Source of the DNA: Ahaetulla prasina
Lineage: Eukaryota; Chordata; Lepidosauria; Squamata; Colubridae
DNA: 64,000 bases
Direction of reading: 5' to 3'
NCBI RefSeq assembly: GCF_028640845.1
Contig: NC_080541.1
Span: 29,406,435 to 29,470,434, forward strand
The notes beneath the pieces were generated by a model. It was not told the origin of the DNA, made no database searches, and saw only the letters and a list, made by a program, of their open reading frames with translations. The position numbers and the translations under genes were made by a program. How positions within the stretch are numbered: position 1 is the first letter of the stretch; each line of letters opens with the position of its first letter. Of this stretch, positions 12,150 through 21,970 are shown in pieces.

Positions 12150-12872
12150 TTTTTTATATAAAACATTCACTAAAACCCAAATAGTCTTCCGAGAAACAGT
12201 AGCAAAAAAGCACAATAAAGATCAAACACATTCTTTTAACCAACAATAAACTCTCAAAAGAGTAATTTGATTGACAAGTTAAAATACAAATAAAGAACTA
12301 AATTTGATGCAATACTTTTTATAATCACAAATTTTGAGTATATACTCATCTGCATATCTAATAACATTCCAAGGTTTGGATTGTTCTTTGTTTTCGGCAA
12401 TGCTATAAAAACTTGGATGTTCAGTAAAATTTGGGAGGAATGTTAGTCTGGGCCAGCCCCAGTGGATATTGCCGTTATCATGGTTGTTTGTTTGTGTGTA
12501 TGCATGTGTAATGTTTTGTAGTTTTTATGGTTCCATTTTCCTGGGTGCAATTCATAGCCAAGTTGGAATGGAACGGCATAGAAATCTTAGTAATAAATAA
12601 CAAAATATCCAACTGGGTTATTTAAAAAAAACAAAAACAAAGCCACTAATTTTTGTTAAATGCTGTTTGCTTCTCTCATCTTATTGGAAAATATTTTTAA
12701 TAATTGATTAAAATTAATAAGCCTGAAAAAAATCTTAGATCAACAGCTGCTCATATGTGGGAGATATAGCTAGAAAACTGAATGGCAGAGAAAGGTCCAT
12801 CAGACCAACAAATAACAGATCAGATGATACACTTGAATCATATAACTATGAAGATCAGATTTTCCACTATTG
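12150..12872. other. Mostly unrecognised; possible old LINE 3' end
   Basis: AT-rich sequence. At about 12430-12603 the wording GGAACGGCATAGAAATCTTAGTAATAAATAA resembles the 3' terminus of an old L2-like LINE on the plus strand (compare GGGCGGTATAAA...AATAAATAAATA elsewhere here). The rest, including 12140-12430, shows nothing I can name. Confidence 0.3.
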
Positions 12873-13103
12873 GACTGGTGCAGTGGCCTAGAGGTGGAAC
12901 TCTCACCTCACAATCAGGAGGCTGTGAATTTGATCCTACGTAGAGGTGGATATTTCTCTCTTTGGGCACAATGAGAATATGTCTGCTGAATAAAACTCCC
13001 CATTGGCGACAGGAAGGGCATCTGGCCAGTAAACACTCTTCTAGCTCCATTCAGTTGCTCAAACTCCACCCCGCAAGGGATTATGGGGTTGTTAAAAGAA
13101 GAT
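12873..13103 (+). mobile_element. tRNA-derived SINE, second family, 20-bp TSD
   Basis: The head is tRNA-like (GTGCAGTGGCCTAGAGGTGG, then GTGAATTTGATCC as a B-box-like segment). The 3' part holds GACAGGAAGGGCATCTGGCCAG, wording shared with RTE/BovB-mobilised SINEs. Perfect 20-bp direct repeats starting GATCAGATTTTCC flank it at 12853-12872 and 13104-13123. That long, exact duplication fits LINE-mediated insertion and a fairly recent event. A related copy without a clear duplication is at 38789-39014. Confidence 0.8.
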
Positions 13104-13254
13104 GATCAGATTTTCCACTATTGCCTATAAGCGTGTTTTGCCTCTAAGAGTGAAAATGTGTAGTCATGTAAGAATCATAATTAGAATCGCATTGGTTTTC
13201 CTAAAGAAACTTTGACTAATTTTGAAGAACTGATTTTGTTGCATTTTTTAAAAA

Positions 13255-13470
13255 TCCCAAGATCTTCCCAAAGGTCCTTTTTCAAAAGGCAACTTTTAAA
13301 AGACTTTCTTTGTTTTGCTTGAAGACGTTTCACTTATCATCCAAGAACATTCTTCAATTCTTGGATGAGAAGCAAAACATCTTCACAGAAAGAAAGTCCA
13401 ATTACTTTTTGAAAAAGGATCTTTAGAATACCCATGACTTGGATGACTGAGAATCTCCATAGACATAATC
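13255..13470. mobile_element. Fold-back repeat, about 75-bp arms
   Basis: AAAGGTCCTTTTTCAAAAGG on the left is mirrored by CTTTTTGAAAAAGGATCTTT on the right, around GAAGACGTTTCAC / AAACATCTTC and a centre containing CATCCAAGAACATTCTTC. The right flank ends GGATGACTGAGAATCTCCAT. Partial relatives at 43350-43533 and 52308-52401 share GATGACTGAGAATCT or its complement. It is a non-coding fold-back repeat whose transposon class I cannot assign. Confidence 0.65.
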
Positions 13471-13755
13471 ACAAGATTGCTCTTATAAAGAAATGGCATT
13501 TTTTTCAAACATTTGAGTAGGGAGGAGATGGCAAATTCAGAGATGTTGCCAAATGTCCATTATAGTCTGGTGCTAATAGAGACGTGTTACTTTCTCATTC
13601 CAAAAGTGGTTAGATTCTGTAAGTCTTCAAGCCAAATATCTGGAGAACAAATGAGAAGTACACCAAGAGAAGTGAGAACATTGAAATAATTCCACTATTA
13701 TTCATTCCCAATGGAGAGAAAATTCAGCACTTCCTCTTCTGCAGAATTTACACAT

Positions 13756-13820
13756 AGAATAGAATAGAATAGAATAGAATAGAATAGAATAGAATAGAAT
13801 AGAATAGAATAGAATAGAAT
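13756..13820. repeat. (AGAAT)13 microsatellite
   Basis: Thirteen perfect pentanucleotide units form the 3' tail of the adjacent minus-strand CR1-L3 LINE. Confidence 0.95.
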
Positions 13821-14274
13821 TTATTGGCCAAGTGTGATTGGACACACAAGAAATTTGTTTTGGTGCATATGCTCTCAGTGTACATAAAAGAAAAAGAAAA
13901 AAATACCTTCATCAAGGTACAACATTTACAACACAAATGATGGTCATAGGGTACAATTTAACCCTTAATGATAGCAACAAAAAGTTACAGTCATACAGTC
14001 ATAAGTAGAAAGAGATTGGTGATGGAAATGATGAGAAGATTAATAGTAGTGTAGATTTAGTAAATAGTTTGACAGTGTTGAGGGAATTATTTATTTAGCA
14101 GAGTGATGGCCTTCGGGAAAAAACTGTTCTTGTGTCTAGTTGTTCTGGTGTGCAGTACTCTATAGCGTCATTTTGAGGGTAGGAGTTGAAACAGTTTATG
14201 TCCTGGATGTGAGGGATCTGTATATATTTTCACGGCCCTCTTCTTGATTCATGCAGTATACAGGTCCTCAATGG
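13756..14274 (-). mobile_element. CR1-L3 LINE 3' end with expanded AATAG tail
   Basis: The minus-strand LINE fragment runs from about 14274 (within the codons for LPSIEDLYTAR) through a KIFTDPSHPG/LLPS region and 3' UTR to a microsatellite of about 13 uninterrupted AGAAT units at 13756-13820. Compared with the copy at 11821 the body is nearly the same but the tail is four times longer, so the array grew after insertion or the copy inserted with a longer tail. Confidence 0.8.
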
Positions 14275-14446
14275 ATCTGTATACTGCATCTGTATACTGC
14301 ATCTGTTTTCTGATAATTTGAACTACCCTGCCAATAGAATTTGGTCTCTTGAATTTTAATAATGAACTCAATTTCTTTATGGAAAAAAAATTAGGGCAGG
14401 GAACTATTGTTGCCATCTATAAACTCTGAAATTCATTTATCCACAG

Positions 14447-14651
14447 CAGTGGTGGGATGCCCCTGGTTCTATAGAACCAGTAGTAAAACTGGCGGGAGGC
14501 TCCGCCCACTGACCCAAACATCATCAAAACTCTTCTGCACATGTGCAGAAGCTTCTGCATATGTGGAGAAGAGCACACACGCGAGTGGAGCAAGGGTGCG
14601 CACGCGGGCACAATGTGAACCAGTAGTAAAGGTAAGTAGAACCCACCCCTG
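14447..14651. mobile_element. Non-autonomous hAT element, 205 bp
   Basis: Terminal inverted repeats CAGTGGTGGG and CCCACCCCTG bound the element. The flanking 8-mers ATCCACAG (14439-14446) and ATCCACAC (14652-14659) match at 7 of 8 positions. The interior holds CCAGTAGTAAA twice and a GC-rich alternating stretch. It has no transposase, so it depends on an autonomous hAT. Confidence 0.8.
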
Positions 14652-14659
14652 ATCCACAC

Positions 14660-15218
14660 TCGTGTTTCTTTTCCCTGAAAGTGTTGGCTGGCAAACTCAA
14701 CTGAAAACTTTGCTGCCAATCCATTGAGATCCAGTGCCTCTTCTATTTATATCGTCAGTCATTTTGCCTACTTTGTATTAACAACCATTGCACTGCCCAG
14801 TGTTTACAATGCTGAAAATATTTACTGAATTAACATCAGTTATCATGCTGATAACAGAACTATACACCAGGATGAATATTGACTCATAATATTTCCAGAC
14901 ATGTTTTTAAGACTTTATTCCCTCCTTACTGAAAATAAAATAGAAATTGGTTTAATTCATTGTCACAGGTGCGGGTGTCTTACACCACTGGTTTAAATGT
15001 TGCATAACTTAGAACCAATGTAAAAGGAGAGAAGACACAATGCTAATCAAATCCAGATCTTTTATAAGTAAGAGGAAGAGAAAACTTTTAGCCAGTTGAG
15101 GAAAACTTATTCAATGGAGAAGGTACAGTAGTTGTTAGATAAACATTGTAGTGAGCAAGAAAATGACCACTTCTATGCTAGATATACTAATCACATTCAG
15201 TGTAGCTAACCATCTTAA
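14660..15218. other. No gene or named repeat recognised
   Basis: Ordinary AT-rich sequence between a hAT MITE and a CR1 tail. No coding signal. Confidence 0.4.
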
Positions 15219-15300
15219 CATAACATAACATAACATAACAACAGAGTTGGAAGGGACCTTGGAGGCCTTCTAGTCCAACCCCCTGCCCAGGCAGGAAACC

Positions 15301-15900
15301 CTATACCATCTCAGTTAGATGGTTATCCAACATTTTCTTAAAAATTTCCAGTGTTGGAGCATTCACAACTTCTGCAGGCAAGTCGTTCCACTTATTAATT
15401 GTTCTAACTGTCAGGAAATTTCTCCTTAGTTCTAAGTTGCTTCTTTCTTTGATTAGTTCCCACCCATTGCTTCTTGTTCTACCCTCAGGTGCTTTGAAGA
15501 ACAGCCCAACTCCCTCTTCTTTGTGGCAACCCCTGAGATATTGGAACACAGCTATCACGTCTCCCCTAGTCCTTCTTTTTATTAAACTAGACATACCCAG
15601 TTCCTGCAACCGTTCTTCATATGTTTTAGCCTCCAGTCCTCTAATCATCTTTGTTGCTCTTCTCTGCACTCTTTCTAGAGTCTCAACATCTTTTTTACAT
15701 CGTGGAGACCAAAACTGGATGCAATATTCCAAGTGTGGCCTTACCAAGGCATTATAAAGTGGCACTAACACTTCACGTGATCTTGATTCTATCCCTCTGT
15801 TTATGCAGCCCAGAACTGTGTTGGCTTTTTTAGCAGCTGCTGCACACTGCTGGCTCATATCTAAATGGTTATCCACTAGGACTCCAAGATCCCTCTCACA
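15301..15900 (-). pseudogene. CR1 ORF2 C-terminal domain
   Basis: An open frame of about 190 codons carries the hallmark CR1 C-terminus: [83 protein letters not shown] and a C-terminal LDNHL block ending at 15301. In CR1 this follows the RT and helps target-primed reverse transcription. It is cut from the RT by the SINE at 15905-16179, so no complete protein can be made. Confidence 0.85.
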
Positions 15901-15904
15901 GGTA

Positions 15905-16179
15905 TTTATTTATTTATTTTATTTATTTTATTTACATTTATATCCCGCCCTTCTCCGAAGACTCAGGGCGGCTTACAGTGTATAAGGCAATAGTCTCATT
16001 CTATTTGTATATTTACAAAGTCAACTTATTGCCCCCCCAACAATCTGGGTCCTCATTTTACCTACCTTATAAAGGATGGAAGGCTGAGTCAACCTTGGGC
16101 CGGGCTTGAACCTGCAGTAATTGCAGGCTATTGTGTTCTAATAACAGGCTCCTTACAGCCTGAGCTATTCCGGCCCTTA
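15905..16179 (-). mobile_element. tRNA-headed SINE with L2-type tail, inside CR1
   Basis: Same family as 8131-8396: tRNA-like head at the high-coordinate end (B-box-like GGTTCAAGCCC), 3' end GCCGCCCTGAGTCTTCGGAG and a TTTA-type tail at 15905-15930. The 5-bp AGGTA flanks both sides (15900-15904, 16180-16184). It post-dates the CR1. Confidence 0.85.
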
Positions 16180-16189
16180 AGGTACTACT

Positions 16190-16690
16190 ATTGAGCAAGG
16201 TACCACATATACGGTACCTGTGCATTTTGTTTTTTTGGCCTAAATGTAGAACCTTACTTTTTTCACTGTTGAAATTCATTTTGTTAGATAGCGCCCAATG
16301 TTCAAGTCTGTCAAGATCTTTCTGTAACTTGAGCCTATCTTCTGGAGTGTTGGCTATTCCTGCCAGCTTGGTGTCATCTGCAAATTTGATGAGTTCCCCA
16401 TCTATCCCCTCGTCCAAGTCATTGATGAAGATGTTGAAGAGTACTGGGCCTAAAACAGAGCCTTGGGGTACTCCACTGCATACTTCCCTACATGTGGATG
16501 TAGTTCTGTTGAGGACTACACGTTGAGTGCGGTTGGTTAGCCAGTTACGAATCCATCTGGTGGTGGTGCTGTCTAACCCACATTTTTCTACTTTATCTAG
16601 TAGTAGGTTATGGTCTACTTTATCAAATGCTTTACTGGAGTCCAAGTAAATTATATCGACAGCATTCCTCTGGTCTACTAATTTTGTCAT
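16190..16690 (-). pseudogene. CR1 reverse transcriptase fragment
   Basis: The frame holds RT motifs VDIIYLDSSKAFDKVDHNLL, SGVPQGSVLGPVLFNIFIND and the catalytic FADDTK box (FADD encoded at 16373-16384), then LEHWALSNKMNFNSEKSKVLHLG. All catalytic aspartates are present. It lacks the N-terminal endonuclease, lost where the L2 tail begins at 16697, and is cut at the other end by a SINE. Confidence 0.85.
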
Positions 16691-16696
16691 TTTGTC

Positions 16697-18360
16697 TTAT
16701 TTATTTATTTATTTATTTATTATTCACACTTTTATACCGCCCTATCTCCCTAGGGACTCAGGGCGGTTTACAGCCATATAAAAACATATATATATACAGA
16801 GTAAAACATTAATTAAAAAAACTTATTACATCGGCCGAATATTTAAAATAGAGATAAAAATAATAAAACCCCATTTAAAACCAAGTTTAAAATTTAAACA
16901 TTTAAAAATTTAAAAATTCTAAAAATTCTAGTCCAGTCCTGCGCTGATAAATAGATGTGTCTTAAGCTCGCGGCGGAAGGTTCGAAGGTCAGGAAGTTGG
17001 CGAAGTCCTGGGGGAAGCTTGTTCCAGAGGGTGGGAGCCCCCACAGAAAAGGCCCTTCCCCTGGGTGTCGCCAGTTGGCACTGCCTGGCCGACGGCACCC
17101 TGAGGAGTCCCTCTCTGTGAGAGCGCACGGGTTGGTGAGAGGCATTCGGTGGCAGCAGACGGTCCCGTAAGTAGCCCGGCCCTATGCCATGGAGCACTTT
17201 GAAGATCATTACCAAAACCTTGAAGCGCACCCGGAAGGCCACAGGCAGCCAGTGCAGTCTGCGCATGAGAGGTGTTACTTGGGAGCCACGAGGGGCTCCC
17301 TCTATCACCCGCGCAGCCGCATTCTGAACTACCTGGAGTCTCCGGGTGCTCCTCAAGGGGAGCCCCATGTAGAGAGCATTGCAGTAATCCAGACGAGATG
17401 TCACGAGAGCATGAGTGACCGTGCATAGGGCATCCCGGTCTAGAAAGGGGCGCAACTGGCGAACCAGGCGAACCTGGTAAAAAGCTCTCCTTGAGACGGC
17501 CGTCAAATGGTCTTCAAAAGACAGCTGTCCATCCAGGAGGACGCCCAAGTTGTGCACCCTTTCCATTGGGGCCAATGACTCGCCCCCAACAGTCAGCCGC
17601 AGCTGCAGCTGACTGTACCGGGATGCCGGCATCCACAGCCACTCCGTCTTGGAGGGATTGACCTTGAGCCTGTTTCTCCCCATCCAGATCCGTACGGCTT
17701 CCAGACACCGGGACAACACCTCGATAGCTTCGTTGGGGTGGTCCGGTGTGGAAAAGTACAGCTGAGTGTCGTCAGCGTACAGTTGGTACCTCACACCGAA
17801 ACCACTGATGATCTCACCCAGCGGCTTCATATAGATGTTGAACAAGAGGGGCGAGAGAATCGACCCCTGAGGCACCCCACAAGTGAGGCGTCTCGGGGCC
17901 GACCTCTGCCCCCCCCGTCAACACCGTCTGCGACCGATCGGAGAGATAGGAGGAGAACCACTGATGAACGGTGCCTCCCACTCCCAATCCCTCCAACCGG
18001 TGCAGCAGGATACTATGGTCGATGGTATCAAAAGCAGCTGAGAGGTCTAATAGGACCAAGGCAGAGGAATAACCCCTATCCCTGGCCCTCCAGAGATCAT
18101 CCACCAACGCGACCAAAGCCATCTCAGTGCTGTAACCGGGCCGAAAACCGGACTGGAACGGGTCTAGATAGACGGTTTCCTCCAGGTACCAGGGTAGCTG
18201 ACATGCCACCACACTCTCTACAACCTTCGCTGCAAAGCGAAGGTTGGAGACCAGACGATAATTACCTAAAACAGCTGGGTCCAGGGAAGGCTTCTTGAGG
18301 AGAGGCCTCACCACCGCCTCTTTCAAGGTGGCCGGAAAGACCCCCTTGATATGGTTCTTC
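16697..18360 (-). mobile_element. L2 LINE, 5'-truncated
   Basis: The minus-strand 3' end has a TTTA microsatellite tail at 16697-16722 followed by the L2 terminus (ACCGCCCTGAGTCCCTAGGG in sense orientation, with the inverted GGGCGGTATAAA). The 3' UTR covers about 16730-16925, and ORF2 RT sequence extends to about 18360, where homology ends. It is very similar to the L2 at 57773-59760. L2 moves by target-primed reverse transcription. Confidence 0.9.
16928..18360 (-). pseudogene. L2 reverse transcriptase, one frameshift
   Basis: Two long frames together cover the RT and C-terminal domain. The first (about 18360-17917) holds [20 protein letters not shown] and LVLLDLSAAFDTIDHSILL. The second (to 16928) holds PQGSILSPLLFNIYMKPLG, the catalytic YADD (17768-17779), SRLDYCNALYMGLP, LHWLPVAFRVRFK and a GAPTLWNKLPPGLR C-terminus. 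The break lies at a C8 run (17909-17916). The intact 58-kb copy is one base shorter there, so a single homopolymer slip explains the loss of frame. Confidence 0.85.
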
Positions 18361-18394
18361 ACTGGAAAAATGTGGCTTGATGAACCAAAGCTTG

Positions 18395-19215
18395 TCTCCT
18401 CACTTTATCCACTTTATTGGTCGCCACGATGTGAAAAAGATGTGGAAACACTAGAAAGAGTGCAGAGAAGAATAACAAAGATGATTAGGGGACTGGAGGC
18501 TAAAGCATTTGAAGAACGGTTGCAGGAACTGGGCATGTCTAGTTTAATGAAAAGAAAAATTGGGGAGACAGGATAGCAGTGTTCCAATATCTCAGGGGCT
18601 GCCACAAAGAAGAAGTAAAGGTAAAGGTTACACATACGTGCTAGTCGTTGCCGACTCTAGGAGGCGGTGCTCATCTCCGTTTCAAAGTCAAAAAGCCAGC
18701 GCTGTCCGAAGACGTCTCCGTGGTCATGTGGCCAGCATGACTCAATGCCAAAGGCGCACAGAACACTGTTACTATCCCACCAAAGGTGGTCCCTATTTTT
18801 TCTACATGCATTTTTATGTGCTTTCGAAACTGCTAGGTTGGCAGAAGCTGGGACAAGTAACAGGAGCTCACCCCATTACACGGCAGCTCAATCGACAAGC
18901 TCAACGTCCTAGCTCCTGAGCCACTGCTATTCTCCAAATTCTCCAAAGCACCTGAAGGTAGGACAAAAAGCAATTTGGGGGGGGGGGACTAATCAAGGCA
19001 AGACGCAACTTAGAACTAAGGAGAAATTTCCTGACAGTTGGGACAATTAATCAGTGGAACAACTTGCCTCCAGAAGTTGTGAATGCTCCAACACTGGAAG
19101 TTTTTAAGAAGAGGTTGGATAACCATTTGTCTGAAGTGGTATAGGGTTTCCTGCCTATGCAGAGGGTTGGACTAGAAGACCTCCAAGGTCCCTTCCAACT
19201 CTGTTATTCTAAGAA
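18395..19215 (+). mobile_element. CR1 LINE 3' end (+), split by a Sauria SINE
   Basis: Plus-strand CR1 C-terminal wording: [29 protein letters not shown] at 18415-18510, QYLRGCHK near 18600, then, after a [16 protein letters not shown] sequence at about 19000-19090 and the CR1 3' end GGTCCCTTCCAACTCTGTTATTCTA at about 19190-19215. It lies head to head with the other repeats of this cluster. Frames are broken and it is inactive. Confidence 0.85.
18615..18925 (-). mobile_element. Sauria-type SINE inside CR1
   Basis: On the minus strand it ends in the (ACCTTT)-like tail (plus-strand TAAAGGTAAAGG at 18615). It carries the core GACGTCTTCGGACAGCGCTGG and AGCTTCTGCCAACCTAGCAG, and a degraded tRNA-like head near 18925. 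It interrupts the CR1 frame after GCCACAAAGAAG. I see no clean target duplication. Confidence 0.8.
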
Positions 19216-19237
19216 CTGTTGCTAATCTTCTACCCAT

Positions 19238-19740
19238 TAATTGACCATTGATTATATGCCATCAAATTGGTGTTGATTCTTAGCACCACATAGATTTTCT
19301 CCATCGCTAACCTATCCTTTTAAGTATCCCAATGGTGCACTTATCATTACTGTAACTGAGTCCATCCTCCTTGTTGCTGGTCATCTTCTTCTCTTTTTTC
19401 CACCTTTTCCAGCTTTATAGCCTTCTCTGGGGAGTGAAGTCTCCTATTGGAGATAAATATTGACCATTTAGGATACTGCAACTCACATTTTCAAACTACA
19501 GTACTATTCACTCATTTAAATATATAGAGAAGCAGCATAATATATATATCTAACATACAACAAAATTCTGTGCTCTTTCGGTGCCAAATGGACACTTGTG
19601 CATAGAAAGTAATTGGGAAATGAAAAATTACTGCAATGTCATGGGGTTGGAAAGGGCCATTTAGGTCAGTAAGTCCAACTCCTATTAAGGGCAGGAATCC
19701 AAATTAAAGTATCCCCAACAGATGCTTTTCTACAGATATC
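19238..19740. repeat. Old diverged repeats, including a CR1 3' end scrap
   Basis: Wording at 19250-19440 (CCATCAAATTGGTGTTGATTC; ACTGAGTCCATCCTCCTTGTTGCTGG) resembles an old amniote LINE-derived repeat whose family I cannot name securely. At about 19640-19740, GGTTGGAAAGGGCCATTTAGGTC and CCAACTCC look like a minus-strand CR1 3' end. Both are highly diverged. Confidence 0.35.
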
Positions 19741-20846
19741 AGTAGTTCTGTTAATGATGCAACTGAGTTGCTTTATTCATGAAATTGAGCAGGGATGGGG
19801 AAAGTTCTCTAGACAACGATTCCTTCTGTTTATAATCCTCCATGTTGCTTTCTGCCTTCTCTTTACTGCAAAAGACTTGACTAAGAAAGGAAATAGCTCA
19901 TTATGTAGCTTGATTTTAACTCCAGAATTTACAATACACGAAGAGTCCTTATTGACTTAATTATTTGGGGAGGGGGTTCCACATGGAATATTTGTTTCCA
20001 AGTAAAAGAAGCAATTCAAAAGGTGGACAGCTGAAATAGAGAGGTAGGCAAGAGATGGTTTGTAGAATCAGAGTCTTGGCTAGACTCATTCCCTTCTTAA
20101 GCTGGTAAAATTAATTTAATAAATGTAACTGAAAATTAAAATTGAGTTTGAGACAAAGAGAAGGACTTGCAAGAATCAAGAAACATTTTTTTGTTTCAGG
20201 AGGACAAAATCTGACATGTCTTTTCAATGGAATTAGACACTGAACCCATATTCATAGAAACATCTATTTTCCCCCTGATGTTCCGAACAGTATTTATTCT
20301 AAGATGTCGTATTGTTAAAACATATCCCCAACTCATTGATATATCTTATCTATAACATATTCAAAGATAATGCCTTAAATTCTGGCACCTGCAGCTCAGC
20401 GTCTAAAAGGGAACATATATTTCTCTGGGTATATAAAAGGTAAAAAAAATCTTTTAGGAAAACTGGCAATATCTCCCAGGAATCTGCAAGGTGTCAGAAA
20501 GAGTGTGCCATTTTCTCACCGATAATCTGTACTTTTATCTTGCATGAAACAATTTTTCACACACACACAAAAAAAGTCTGCACTTCCTTTTACTTGAGAA
20601 TGAAAGAGAATTAGAAATAGGTCCAATTTTCTTCTGAAAAGCAGGCTTCTTCTGCTTTCGATTGGCCTTTCTCATGACACTCTATACAAGACGACAGATA
20701 ATAAATATAATGATTTGTACTGAAAAGAGAGCTGGAAGGATAATGGTCCCAAACAGTGTAGTCTTTTATAATGTTACCATAGTAAATAATAGCAGCATCA
20801 TTTGTATGACTAGAGTTAAGGTTGTATCAGTGTTTTTCTTTTATAA

Positions 20847-20870
20847 CACACACACACACACACACACATA
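20847..20870. repeat. (CA)n microsatellite
   Basis: About eleven CA dinucleotides, followed by a degenerate CACATGCA-type stretch to 20895. Confidence 0.9.
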
Positions 20871-21852
20871 TGCACGCATGCAGACACATGCACAAACCTG
20901 CACCACTTTTTCCTACGTTGCACATGTCTCCCGGTTTTCAAAGTTCACAATTTCATTTCATTAATTTCGTCTTTGCAGGAAGAGATGGAGTATGTCCACT
21001 CATAATGACTTATGCATAACTTATTACAAGCAACATTGGGTTGATAAATCAGACACCTGAATTAAACTAGCCCTGGCTTCTGCATCATTCACAAATCATT
21101 TAACTGTGCTTGCACTTACAGGAATAAAGTCCTATGCTTTAGCCATGCACATAGCAAGCAAATTCAGATCACATTACAGCTGGCAACCTTTTAAAGACTG
21201 AGCTGGTGCCGTTAGAAAATGACTTCCAATGGGATACCAGAGGTTGCTGCTCTGGCATGGAGGATATCTTAAGTGACAATAATAACTATAGTGCAAAGAG
21301 AATTGTTTCTATCTTTTGCAAGGACATAATGATCTCCAAACAGATGCACACCCCACTGGTTTTTTGTGATCATTAAGGTGGAAATTCTTTTTGGTCACTT
21401 TCTAATTTTGCATTTTCTAACCAATACATCAATTAAACTTATTTATCATTCATTACTCACAAATATATTAATTTGTAATGCAGTTTGCCAACCATGTTAT
21501 AGTTCTCTTTTACAGAAACACATATGTGCGTACATTGGTAAAACTAATGTACAAAAATACAACTTACTTGGAAATCTGTTTGCAAAATCTGACGCAGATT
21601 ACACAAAACTGCAAGCAAAATTGCTGTTTTGGAGAAATAAGTACCAAATAAATACAAATGGTATGCATTCTTTAAACAGAAATACATTTTGGTTATTTAA
21701 ACTGTGTATGTTTAATATGTTGTTATATTTAAATATGGTAAATGTAGAGAAACCTGACCTTCACATTGGAAACATGAGGAACACAGAGTACTGAAACTGA
21801 AATGGGCGGATTCCTCCATCTCTAGTGGTCATTTCTGAAGGTGACAAACAGA

Positions 21853-21970
21853 GAGGGGCCAATGGGAATAGTGGTAGGAAGAGCCAATGGGGATAGTGAT
21901 TGTGGGGGCAATGGGAATAATGGAAGGAGGAGCCAATGGGGATAGTGATAGTGGAGCCAGTGGGGATAGT
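21853..21970. repeat. Minisatellite, about 25-bp unit, nearly 5 copies
   Basis: The units begin GCCAATGGGGATAGTG with a variable G/A-rich end (GTAGGAAGA, ATTGTGGGG, GAAGGAGGA, ATAGTGGA). Four full copies and a partial one vary by substitutions and single-base indels, so the array is not recently homogenised. Confidence 0.75.

Larger units (their letters stand above)
15219..16696 (-). mobile_element. CR1 LINE (3' part), split by a SINE
   Basis: A minus-strand CR1: the 3' terminus is at 15219-15300, with a (CATAA)n tail at 15219-15242 and the CR1 end wording AGAGTTGGAAGGGACCTTGG. Above it are the C-terminal and RT parts of ORF2. A SINE at 15905-16179 interrupts it and removing that SINE rejoins the sequence. 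The upstream edge abuts the tail of an L2 at 16697. The copy is fairly young: long frames survive in both halves. Confidence 0.9.

Noticed and set aside
13756..13820. CRISPR-like array (also 31333-31392, 42158-42240)
   Set aside because: These are pure pentanucleotide or tetranucleotide microsatellites without spacers, attached to LINE 3' ends in a vertebrate genome.
17738..18298. 186-codon plus-strand frame rich in Arg/Pro
   Set aside because: It is the complementary shadow of the minus-strand L2 reverse transcriptase; GC-rich coding DNA leaves its complement open.
21366..21794. 142-codon open frame in the repeat-poor island
   Set aside because: AT-driven composition, no domain, no start context or splice pattern, and no similarity I recognise. 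It is likely chance.
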